A program made the translations under genes and the position numbers. From positions 1 through 22,114 of the forward strand of contig JBJORA010000052.1 of assembly GCA_046049675.1 (NCBI GenBank): a DNA stretch of 22,114 nucleotides, in the 5' to 3' direction. Positions 1-6,322 of the stretch are shown here, piece after piece. The notes under the pieces are model-generated. The model saw nothing but the letters and a program-made list of their open reading frames with translations, was not told the origin of the DNA and made no database searches. The DNA is from CAIXQW01 sp046049675. Lineage in GTDB: Bacteria > Bacteroidota > Bacteroidia > Chitinophagales > Chitinophagaceae. The stretch's first letter is position 1. The number at the start of each line of letters is the position of its first letter.

Positions 1-132
1 AGCATGCATAAATATGCCGCTTTTTTGGCTATTTCAACAAACTATGGTCAAAAAAAACAGCATCCAAAACACACAAACTATTGATGCATGCGACATTGAG
101 CGGTTTTTAAGGGTTGACTAAGTAGATTCATA
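1..132. other. Left-edge segment, possible 3' tail of an upstream gene
   Basis: No complete gene is visible. The plus-strand frame beginning at base 2 stays open for 39 codons to a TAA at 119-121, so it could be the C-terminal tail of a gene that starts outside the window. The frame beginning at base 1 is open for 26 codons and ends near base 84. Neither tail contains a motif I recognise, so this is a possibility only. The 8-mer GCATGCAT near base 2 reappears inverted near base 84, but it is too short to call an element. Confidence 0.2.
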
Positions 133-480
133 ATGCAAGAGAAAAGTTTAGGAAATAAAGATATTTCGATACAAAATATTGTGAAGAAAGTATTGGATTG
201 CTTTGGTCACAATTTTTTTGAAAGCTATACAACAGATAGCCGATCAGAAATTATAGATTTTTGGGATTCTGACTTATTTGCGATTGGATTAAAGTTGAAG
301 GATAGAATTGTATACATATCAACTTGGGATTATAGGAATAACAGTCTACAAGAAATGCAATATTATGTTGCATTTGAACTTGTGGATATTGAATCTCTAG
401 AGACAATTCAATTAGTAAACGAATTTAATGGCATTGATTCAATAAGCTTGATTAGGGAGATGAAAGTTTTCTTGACTTAA
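133..480 (+). CDS. Hypothetical protein, 115 aa, acidic and AT-rich orphan
   Basis: I do not recognise the family. It encodes a small soluble protein with no signal peptide, no membrane segment and no cysteine cluster. It is rich in Asp, Glu, Ile and Phe, with alternating hydrophobic stretches that suggest a compact alpha/beta fold. Its base composition is about 32% GC in the stretch I counted, lower than the housekeeping genes to the right, which suggests separate ancestry. Nothing in the window forms an operon with it: about 450 bp without a gene follow. Small, acidic, AT-rich orphans downstream of a gene tail can be immunity proteins of polymorphic toxins, but no toxin is visible here and that idea is inference only. 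The ORF has an ATG start and a length plausible for a real gene. Confidence 0.6.
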   Translation: MQEKSLGNKDISIQNIVKKVLDCFGHNFFESYTTDSRSEIIDFWDSDLFAIGLKLKDRIVYISTWDYRNNSLQEMQYYVAFELVDIESLETIQLVNEFNGIDSISLIREMKVFLT

Positions 481-926
481 TAAGCCACTAAGGGGGCAAG
501 GAATGGTCACTAAGTATGTAAAGCTACGCTAAAGCAGGAGTGCCTTTCGCTACTGTAGGTTGCCTGGATTCCTCTGGAAATCTTTAACCTGGCTATATTT
601 TTCGGCGCTTTGGTCGCCGCGGCGACTGATTTTTCTGCTTGAATTTTGCAATATCTTTTCCAGCGTGGCTGGTGATTTGGAAACCTCAACGAACAAGCAG
701 GCTTTGAACTGAACATCGTGTACGGCCTCTCACACATTTTTGAAATTAAAATTAAAAAAAATCTAATTTTGATTTGTACGAAAAAGCCGACCAAGTACCA
801 AGTACATATAAGCAAGTATTAAGGCGTTGGGCAAATAGCAGACAATGAGGTAGATGATATCTTCTGACATTGATAGTGCTGTATTTGTTGATTGATTTTA
901 AGTAAAAAACTTCACTTACAATTTTT
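481..926. other. Gene-free stretch with short repeats and an AT hairpin
   Basis: There is no convincing gene in these 446 bp. The 7-mer CACTAAG occurs at 486-492 and 508-514, spaced 22 nt apart, resembling the CACTAAG-rich intergenic filler I remember from other Bacteroidota genomes (recollection, not checked). Bases about 541-730 are clearly richer in G+C (about 47%) than the neighbouring orphan gene. A minus-strand frame there is open for about 55 codons between stops without a good start and could be a gene remnant. An AT-rich inverted repeat at 743-775 (12-bp arms with one G-T pair and a short A-rich loop) could fold. Confidence 0.45.
743..775. repeat. AT-rich inverted repeat (hairpin)
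   Basis: The arms 743-754 and 764-775 are complementary over 12 bp with one G-T pair, around an A-rich loop of about 9 nt. The stem is almost pure A/T, so it is weak. It could be a terminator-like or extrusion-prone structure, but no gene clearly ends into it. Confidence 0.35.
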
Positions 927-1214
927 TTACGGCCTCTTATTGGGATTTTTCTTGTTGTGGAAACAAGAAAGCACCCTAACAATCTTTTTGTCTTCATTAA
1001 TCAAATAGTAAAGCGAATAAGGAAAAATTCTAAGCTTTAGGGCACGAACATTAGAATATCGAATACTAAAAAGGGGATTAACGCTTAAGGTGTAATAGGC
1101 CTCATTAAGCACTTTAACGAAGCTAGCTGGAGCCGCGCTGCTATACAAGGCGTAGTAGTCCACAGCATTTTCTATTTCTTTTTGAGCTCGAGGAGATACA
1201 ATAACTTTATACAC
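927..1214 (-). CDS. Type II toxin, RelE/ParE family
   Basis: This is the toxin half of a type II toxin-antitoxin module; ParE-fold toxins act on gyrase and RelE-fold toxins cleave mRNA on the ribosome. The protein starts with a beta strand followed by a basic helix (motif SPRAQKEIENAVDYY). Its C-terminal half has the typical strands RIFPYSLYYLI and IVRVLSCFHNKKNP, matching Bacteroidota ParE-like toxins. The frame can be extended to an ATG at 1271, but that adds 19 residues lying wholly inside the antitoxin gene. I prefer the GTG at 1214, which gives 95 aa, the usual family length, and overlaps the antitoxin stop by only 8 nt. Which of the two activities it has cannot be told from sequence alone. 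Confidence 0.85.
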   Translation of the reverse strand: MYKVIVSPRAQKEIENAVDYYALYSSAAPASFVKVLNEAYYTLSVNPLFSIRYSNVRALKLRIFPYSLYYLINEDKKIVRVLSCFHNKKNPNKRP

Positions 1215-1443
1215 CGTATTTTTTCTTGAGTTGACTAACTGAATCGACTGCTGAAAGATAGGTTTCCTCATCTTCTTGCAAACGTTCGTCCAAAATAGCC
1301 CTCAAATCTGCAGGCAGATCAAAATCGCTATTATCTTCCTCAACAATAATAGTTATTGGTTTTGACTTGAAAGTCGCCTTTATAGCGTCTAGTATGTCGG
1401 TGCTTACTTCCTGCGCTGATGATAAATGATAAGTGGTATACAT
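1207..1443 (-). CDS. Antitoxin partner of the RelE/ParE toxin
   Basis: This 78-aa acidic protein sits immediately upstream of the ParE/RelE toxin on the same strand and overlaps it, the standard antitoxin-first order that couples translation of the two. The N-terminal part (YTTYHLSSAQEV, then LDAIKATFKSKPITI) is likely the ordered dimerisation part. The rest is Asp/Glu-rich with a helix around LRAILDERLQEDEETYL that would wrap the toxin. I see no classical helix-turn-helix or ribbon-helix-helix motif. It resembles small Bacteroidota antitoxins that are usually annotated only as hypothetical; the assignment rests mainly on context. Confidence 0.75.
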   Translation of the reverse strand: MYTTYHLSSAQEVSTDILDAIKATFKSKPITIIVEEDNSDFDLPADLRAILDERLQEDEETYLSAVDSVSQLKKKYGV

Positions 1444-1669
1444 CGTTGATTGTTTCTGAAACTATTTATATTGTTTTTTAGTCAAGCAGTGGCAGAATTA
1501 AGATTTGACCCGAAATTTTCTTGTTAATTTAATTGTCCTAAACATCTGCTGTCTCACAAAGTTAAGGATTATTCTTCGAGATTTCTACAAGCACAAATTG
1601 ACTTCTAGTTTGGCCAGTTGTGCAGTGAGTAGGTGAATTAGCCTAGTGTTCAAGTAAATTGATATCTAC

Positions 1670-1957
1670 CTAGGTAGTCAACCAATAAATCAGCGCTATT
1701 GGTACGATCAGTAAAAGCAACAGCACAAATTGAGGTGTTAATGTCGAGGTTTTAGGGGCTTTCAACACGCGCTTACGTTGTGTAAATGCAAGTATCAACA
1801 TCATCACATAATCAATCGTAGCAGCAAACAACGGAATTAAAACTAAACCTGCGAACATCGTATCAACTGCTGCAGTACTAAAATTAATCCAAGTGCCTAT
1901 TACTAGCAAATTGCAAATACTCGCTAGCAAGATATTCAAGTTTGCAAAAGATAGCAT
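1670..1957 (-). CDS. Small membrane protein, three predicted TM segments
   Basis: Family not recognised. This 95-aa protein has three hydrophobic segments, roughly residues 5-27, 33-59 and 73-93, with a basic cytoplasmic-looking loop (QRKRVLKAPK) between the second and third. It begins 24 nt downstream of the purE stop on the same strand, so it is probably the last gene of the purE transcript. Nothing ties it to purine synthesis. Its stop codon lies inside a perfect 12-nt palindrome at 1666-1677. The ORF is open, codon use looks ordinary, and the membrane pattern is coherent, so I think it is real. Confidence 0.6.
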   Translation of the reverse strand: MLSFANLNILLASICNLLVIGTWINFSTAAVDTMFAGLVLIPLFAATIDYVMMLILAFTQRKRVLKAPKTSTLTPQFVLLLLLIVPIALIYWLTT

Positions 1958-1981
1958 GTAGTCAAAGTAACAATTAAAGAA

Positions 1982-2503
1982 CTACATATTCTTCAAATAC
2001 TCCACGTACCCAATTTCCTTAAGCACTTCCGCCTTGTCTACAACAGTTTCATTCATAAATTCACGGTAAGCAATTAAGCGTTGCTCAACTTCTTTATTAC
2101 CAAGTGCTATAATCTTCCCGGCTAATAAGCCTGCATTTTTGCTACCATTGATTGCCATTGTTGCAACAGGGATACCCGGTGGCATTTGTACAATAGAGTA
2201 GAGGCTATCTAAACCACTCATATTGCTACTTTTTACAGGAACACCAATTACAGGCAAATGTGTAAGGCTAGCAACCATACCAGGTAAATGAGCAGCTCCA
2301 CCTGCACCCGCGATAATCACTTTCAAACCACGCGTATGAGCAGTTTTTGCATACTCATACATTCTATCTGGCGTGCGATGGGCACTCACAACAGTAATTT
2401 CATACGAAATCTCCAACTCTTCCATCATCATCGCAGCTTCATGCATTACGTTAAGGTCGCTATCGCTGCCCATGATAATACCAACTATAGGTTTCTTGCT
2501 CAT
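1982..2503 (-). CDS. purE: N5-carboxyaminoimidazole ribonucleotide mutase PurE
   Basis: PurE moves the carboxyl group of N5-CAIR to carbon 4 to give CAIR in de novo purine synthesis, working after PurK in bacteria with the class I enzyme. The 173-aa product has the class I signature: GSDSD at residues 12-16, SAHRTP at 40-45, and the glycine-rich GAGGAAHLPG loop near residue 67. The frame can be extended upstream to 2554, but I chose the ATG at 2503. Family proteins begin a few residues before the first beta strand, and a good promoter (-33 at 2540-2545, -7 box at 2512-2519) lies inside the extension, leaving a leader of only about 5 nt. purK is not in the window. A DUF6089 gene lies upstream and a small membrane protein downstream on the same strand. 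Confidence 0.95.
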   Translation of the reverse strand: MSKKPIVGIIMGSDSDLNVMHEAAMMMEELEISYEITVVSAHRTPDRMYEYAKTAHTRGLKVIIAGAGGAAHLPGMVASLTHLPVIGVPVKSSNMSGLDSLYSIVQMPPGIPVATMAINGSKNAGLLAGKIIALGNKEVEQRLIAYREFMNETVVDKAEVLKEIGYVEYLKNM

Positions 2504-2511
2504 TGTAGTGG

Positions 2512-2545
2512 TAAAGGTAATATGCGCCGCTTTGCTTAGCAAAAA
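2512..2545 (-). promoter_or_regulatory. Promoter of purE
   Basis: On the minus strand a -33 element TTTTTG (2540-2545) is followed by a 20-nt spacer and the -7 box TACCTTTA (2512-2519), one base from the Bacteroidota consensus TAnnTTTG. The box ends 8 nt before the purE ATG. Alternating TTTGC and GCAAA half-sites (2531-2552) overlap the -33 element and could be an operator. Confidence 0.6.
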
Positions 2546-2578
2546 GTTTTGCAAGATTTAGGCATCCCACAATATTTA

Positions 2579-3559
2579 CTAATCACAAATCTCGTTATCG
2601 TCGTACTTGTAGTGCTCTGCTTCATTGCTTTTGCGAGCACCTATCCGAAATCCTACTTTTGCATAAATTGTAAAGTAGCCGTCGAACTTTTTATTATTAC
2701 CTCTTATCTCGCCTTCGCGGTACGGTGTAAATGGTTCTGTTAATACGCTTTTATTACTAAACAACTTTGCTAGCTCTGCTAACTCTTGATCCGTAAAGTA
2801 ACGATCGTACACAGTAGGATTAGCATACGTAGAACTTACATCGTCTAAATAATCTGTAAAGAGTTTACGACCATTTATACCAATCGCACAATAATAATAT
2901 TGGCTTAGGTTGTAGTTAAATCCTCCACCATATTGCAAATTAAACTGTGTCAATTTATAGGGCTGGCGATTAGGGTACTCAGCAAAACCTTGACCCTCCG
3001 TGCTTAGTGGCTGTAAATCGTACCACACAATATCATCAAATAGTGCATCGTACACACTGCCTTGTGGCTTAAAGCTATAGATGCCAACGCCTGCACTCAA
3101 AAAAGGTTGAATCTGATATGTTGCAATTTTCTTTTTAGGAAATAGCGTAGTAAAGGGCATCACACTTGTGCTCAAACTTGCTTCAACAATGCGTGTTCTA
3201 AAATCCAAGTTGCGTTTAAATAGCAAGTAGTTTGGGTCTGCGGTACTTGTAAATGCAATTGTACGATCAGCCGCTTGTAGCTTGCCAATTTGTAAACCTA
3301 GTTCTATACTTGCTTTTCTATGATAAACGCGTTGCAGTGCACCACCGCCAAACCAAGTGCCTTGATTGATATTGTACTGATTCCAAAAATTATCTGTTTG
3401 CGTGCCAATATCTCCAAGATATTTACTTGGGCCAACGCTTGCACTGAGATATGTATAGCGCTTTGTCTTGAACATATTTTGCGCATAGCAAACGCGCTGC
3501 TGCAACAAAAGGCAACACACCAAACAAAGCAATACATGCACACGAATCAGTGCCTTCAC
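2579..3559 (-). CDS. DUF6089-family outer-membrane beta-barrel protein (PorG-like)
   Basis: The product is a 326-aa secreted protein with an N-terminal signal peptide (about residues 1-26, cleavage after CYA) followed by a run of amphipathic beta strands. Near the N-terminus it carries the family hallmark YLGDIG, and near residues 230-245 the motif GINGRKLFTDYLDDVSSTY, both typical of the Bacteroidota DUF6089 barrels to which the T9SS component PorG belongs. It probably sits in the outer membrane. It is not next to uppS/bamA, where classical porG is found, so it may be a paralogue. The start is a GTG at 3559, fitting the signal peptide. It ends 75 nt before the purE start on the same strand, but purE has its own promoter. 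Confidence 0.8.
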   Translation of the reverse strand: MKALIRVHVLLCLVCCLLLQQRVCYAQNMFKTKRYTYLSASVGPSKYLGDIGTQTDNFWNQYNINQGTWFGGGALQRVYHRKASIELGLQIGKLQAADRTIAFTSTADPNYLLFKRNLDFRTRIVEASLSTSVMPFTTLFPKKKIATYQIQPFLSAGVGIYSFKPQGSVYDALFDDIVWYDLQPLSTEGQGFAEYPNRQPYKLTQFNLQYGGGFNYNLSQYYYCAIGINGRKLFTDYLDDVSSTYANPTVYDRYFTDQELAELAKLFSNKSVLTEPFTPYREGEIRGNNKKFDGYFTIYAKVGFRIGARKSNEAEHYKYDDNEICD

Positions 3560-3560
3560 A

Positions 3561-3592
3561 GCCTAAAAATACAAAGTATTTGCAATTTAGGC
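3561..3592 (-). promoter_or_regulatory. Candidate promoter/operator of the DUF6089 gene
   Basis: A -7-like heptamer TACTTTG (minus strand, 3572-3578) lies 12 nt before the GTG start; it has one spacer base fewer than the TAnnTTTG consensus. It is covered by a perfect 15-nt dyad (3567-3581) nested within the outer inverted repeat GCCTAAA (3561-3567) / TTTAGGC (3586-3592), so it could be an operator. Confidence 0.35.
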
Positions 3593-3610
3593 TTACATTT
3601 TTATGCCCTA

Positions 3611-3642
3611 TTGTGCCAAAGCGTATTTTACTTGTGCCAAAG
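3611..3642. repeat. Direct repeat pair of 11 nt spaced 21 bp, candidate operator
   Basis: The 11-mer TTGTGCCAAAG occurs at 3611-3621 and again at 3632-3642, exactly 21 bp apart, which is two helical turns. Both copies lie between the divergent DUF6089 and pyrR promoters, about 33-70 bp from either -7 box. This geometry suits a regulator binding one face of the DNA. No regulator gene is nearby. Confidence 0.4.
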
Positions 3643-3681
3643 TTAAGCGCTCGCAGTCTTAGCACTATGCACAATTTACGC

Positions 3682-3689
3682 TACCTTTG
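3682..3689 (+). promoter_or_regulatory. -7 box of the pyrR promoter
   Basis: TACCTTTG matches the Bacteroidota -7 consensus TAnnTTTG exactly. It ends 22 nt before the TTG at 3712 and lies downstream of the ATG at 3667, so it argues for the TTG as pyrR start. I see no good -33 element about 20 bp upstream. Confidence 0.55.
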
Positions 3690-3711
3690 GTGTCAATATT
3701 TTCTCATTATT

Positions 3712-4245
3712 TTGAAAGTACTACTAGGAGAAGCAAAACTGCAGGTTGTAATACAACGTTTAGCGCATCAGCTACTCGAAAATAATAGCCACCCTAGTAA
3801 TTTAGCACTAATTGGTTTACAGCCACGTGGTGTGCCTTTCGCCAATCGTATTCACGCACAATTATCCGAACAACTCGGTCGACATGTCGTTTCATATGGT
3901 AAATTGGATATCACATTGTACAGAGACGACCACGCCAGCTCCGACGAAATAAAAGTACCTGCCGAAACCGATATCAATTTTAGTATAGAGGGCAAAGATG
4001 TTGTACTGATTGACGATGTGCTGTATACAGGTCGCAGCATCCGCAGCGCTTTGGATGCGTTGATTGATTTTGGCCGACCGAACAGCGTGCAGTTGATGGT
4101 ACTGATCGACCGTCGCTTTAGACGCGAGTTACCTATACAGGCCAATTATGTTGGACTAAGTGTCGATACTATTGTGGGCCACAAGGTAAAAGTGCAATGG
4201 AAAGAAACTTCTAAACAAGACCAAGTTATATTACTAGATAATTAA
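3712..4245 (+). CDS. pyrR: Bifunctional pyr operon regulator / uracil phosphoribosyltransferase PyrR
   Basis: PyrR is a type I phosphoribosyltransferase-fold protein. Known members bind pyr mRNA in Gram-positives and many make UMP from uracil and PRPP. The 177-aa product has the conserved GLQPRG segment at 35-40 and the PRPP-binding loop VVLIDDVLYTGRS at about 97-109. The frame is open back to 3550 and offers an ATG at 3667, but homologues begin at the strand equivalent to KVLLGEAKL. A perfect -7 box at 3682-3689 would not transcribe the upstream ATG, so I prefer the TTG at 3712. pyrB follows after 7 nt in the same direction. The short leader and short intergenic gap leave no room for a PyrR-type attenuator next to either gene. 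Confidence 0.9.
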   Translation: MKVLLGEAKLQVVIQRLAHQLLENNSHPSNLALIGLQPRGVPFANRIHAQLSEQLGRHVVSYGKLDITLYRDDHASSDEIKVPAETDINFSIEGKDVVLIDDVLYTGRSIRSALDALIDFGRPNSVQLMVLIDRRFRRELPIQANYVGLSVDTIVGHKVKVQWKETSKQDQVILLDN

Positions 4246-4252
4246 AACAACT

Positions 4253-5185
4253 ATGTCGCTAAGTACAAAACACTTACTAGGAATTAAAGACCTGCAAGCG
4301 CAGGACATACATACAATTCTTAAAGCGACCGATACTTTTAAAGAATTACTACAAAGGCAGGCCAAGAAGGTGCCAGCACTGCGCGATATAAGCATCGTGA
4401 ACTTGTTTTTTGAAAACAGCACACGCACGCGTATCAGTTTTGAATTAGCACAAAAGCGCCTAAGTGCAGATACGATTAATTTTGCGGCAAGCAGCAGTAG
4501 CGTTAGCAAGGGAGAAACCCTAATTGATACAGCTAAGAATATTCTTAGCATGAAGGTAGATATGGTGGTCATGCGCCATAGCGCTAGCGGTGCACCGCAT
4601 TTCTTGTCAAAGCATATTGATGCAGCCATCATCAATGCGGGCGATGGTACTAACGAACATCCTACACAGGCACTTTTAGATACATACAGCCTTCGTAGCA
4701 AACTTGGCGACTTGAAAGGAAAACGCATTGCCATTATTGGCGACATCATGCACAGCCGCGTAGCACTTAGCAATATATTTTGTTTGCAAAAACTGGGCGC
4801 CGAAGTTGTAGTGGCAGGTCCGCCTACATTAATTCCAAAACATATAGAAAGCCTTGGTGTAGCCAGCACTAACAGCGTAAGAGAAGCATTGCAGTGGTGC
4901 GATGCAGCCAACGTTTTACGTATCCAATTAGAGCGACAAAATCAGCCACTCTTTAGCACACTACGCGAATACAGTATGTATTATGGCATTAATCGCCAGA
5001 TGCTTGATTCCTTAGATAAAGAAATCGTAGTGATGCACCCAGGTCCAATCAATCGTGGGGTAGAGCTTAGTAGCGATGCTGCCGATAGCGGTCAAAGCAT
5101 TATACTTGATCAGGTAGAAAACGGCGTTGCCACACGCATGGCTGTATTGTATTTGCTTAGTGGCAAACGTATTGAAGAGGCATAG
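4253..5185 (+). CDS. pyrB: Aspartate carbamoyltransferase catalytic subunit PyrB
   Basis: PyrB joins carbamoyl phosphate and L-aspartate to give carbamoyl aspartate, the first committed step of pyrimidine synthesis. The 310-aa product shows the carbamoyl-phosphate loop STRTR at residues 56-60, the SSSVSKGET loop after it, the VMRHSASGAP and NEHPTQALLD motifs in the middle, and HPGPINRG near the C-terminal end, all expected of the catalytic chain. Length is normal for the family. It is the second gene of a pyrR-pyrB pair, 7 nt downstream, so it is surely cotranscribed. The regulatory chain pyrI is not in the window. Confidence 0.96.
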   Translation: MSLSTKHLLGIKDLQAQDIHTILKATDTFKELLQRQAKKVPALRDISIVNLFFENSTRTRISFELAQKRLSADTINFAASSSSVSKGETLIDTAKNILSMKVDMVVMRHSASGAPHFLSKHIDAAIINAGDGTNEHPTQALLDTYSLRSKLGDLKGKRIAIIGDIMHSRVALSNIFCLQKLGAEVVVAGPPTLIPKHIESLGVASTNSVREALQWCDAANVLRIQLERQNQPLFSTLREYSMYYGINRQMLDSLDKEIVVMHPGPINRGVELSSDAADSGQSIILDQVENGVATRMAVLYLLSGKRIEEA

Positions 5186-5215
5186 GTTTGGTTTTTTTAA
5201 CCTTATTTTGCTGCT

Positions 5216-6322
5216 ATGCCAAGCGTAAAAGACATAGCTAGTTTTTTAGACTCAATCTATCCTTTAGCTTACCAGGAGAGCTACGACAATTGTGGCTTGT
5301 TAGTAGGGGAAGCCAGTACGGAAGTTAGCGGCATTTTGCTTAGTTTAGATTGTACAGAAGCAGTTTTGGAGGAGGCAATCACACGTAATTGCAACTTTGT
5401 ATTGTGCCATCATCCGATTATTTTTAGTGGTCTAAAGCGTTTGACGGGCAAGAATTACGTTGAGCGCACCGTGCTTAAAGCGATTAAAAGCGGCATTGCC
5501 GTTTATGCGGCACATACCAATGTGGATAATTTGCGTCATGGCGTTAGTGCACGTATGGCTAAGAAACTTGGTTTAAGTAATGTTCAGGTTTTAGACCCCA
5601 AGAGTCACATATTACAAAAATTATATACGTATGCGCCCCTTGCGGAAGTAGAAAATGTAAAGCAAACACTCTTTGCGGCTGGTGCTGGTCATATCGGCGA
5701 ATACAGCGAGTGCAGCTTTAGCGTATCCGGTAGCGGCACTTTTAAGCCTAGCCTTAATGCTAATCCGGCGCTAGGCATGGCAGGTGGACCTCGAGAGAAT
5801 GTTGATGAATGTAAAATTGAGGTAATATATCCTAAATACTTGTCAACCAGCATTTTACAATCGCTTCATAGTATGACATTTTATGAAGAAATTGCTTATG
5901 AAATTGTGGATGTATCCAATACAAACAAGGAAGTAGGCAGCGGCGTGATTGGTACTTTGCCAGCTGCTATTGCAACTACAGACTTCCTTGAACTTGTAGC
6001 GAGCACCTTTAAAGCTAAGGCTGTGCGACATACGGCGGACTTAGGTAAGCCAATCCAGAAAGTAGCCTTGTGTGGTGGCAGTGGCAGTTTTCTGCTCAAT
6101 AAGGCTATAGCCGCTGGTGCAGATGCTTATATTAGCGCTGATTTCAAATATCACGAGTTTTTTGATGCCGATGGTAGGATACTCATAGCTGATATTGGGC
6201 ATTACGAGAGCGAACAATATACTAGCGAGATATTTTTGGAGGCATTACAAGAGAAATTCCCTAATTTTGCAGTCCTTTTGACAGAGGGCAATTCAAATCC
6301 AATAAATTATTTTACAAAGTAA
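5216..6322 (+). CDS. Nif3-like dinuclear metal centre protein (YqfO/YbgI family)
   Basis: This 368-aa protein belongs to the Nif3/YbgI family, which forms a hexameric toroid with a two-metal site; a hydrolase role (GTP cyclohydrolase 1 type 2-like) has been proposed but the biology is unsettled. Metal ligands are visible: His65-His66 in VLCHHP, His100 and Asp104 in AAHTNVDN, and His329 with Glu333 in DIGHYESE. It is the long form: the central insert, about residues 130-235, corresponds to the CutA/PII-like insert of Bacillus YqfO. The next gene starts on the base after its stop codon, a gene pairing common in bacteria, which implies a shared mRNA. A weak -7-like TATTTTG lies at 5204-5210. Confidence 0.92.
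   Translation: MPSVKDIASFLDSIYPLAYQESYDNCGLLVGEASTEVSGILLSLDCTEAVLEEAITRNCNFVLCHHPIIFSGLKRLTGKNYVERTVLKAIKSGIAVYAAHTNVDNLRHGVSARMAKKLGLSNVQVLDPKSHILQKLYTYAPLAEVENVKQTLFAAGAGHIGEYSECSFSVSGSGTFKPSLNANPALGMAGGPRENVDECKIEVIYPKYLSTSILQSLHSMTFYEEIAYEIVDVSNTNKEVGSGVIGTLPAAIATTDFLELVASTFKAKAVRHTADLGKPIQKVALCGGSGSFLLNKAIAAGADAYISADFKYHEFFDADGRILIADIGHYESEQYTSEIFLEALQEKFPNFAVLLTEGNSNPINYFTK

Noticed and set aside
510..815. Minus-strand ORF of 101 codons
   Set aside because: Its composition is not protein-like, it has no motif, and it spans the AT hairpin and the GC-richer stretch; I treat the region as non-coding.
721..937. 10-mer TACGGCCTCT at 721-730 and again at 928-937, resembling flanking target repeats
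   Set aside because: A 10-mer repeat is expected many times by chance in 22 kb, and the second copy is simply the end of the toxin gene.
1666..1677. Perfect palindrome CTACCTAGGTAG at the stop of the small membrane protein
   Set aside because: It has no loop and no T-run, so it is not a terminator; there is no second copy to suggest a site.
4234..4911. Long minus-strand ORF (225 codons) antisense to pyrB
   Set aside because: It is the shadow of the pyrB reading frame; its translation is Ser/Leu/Cys-rich low-complexity sequence with no family features.
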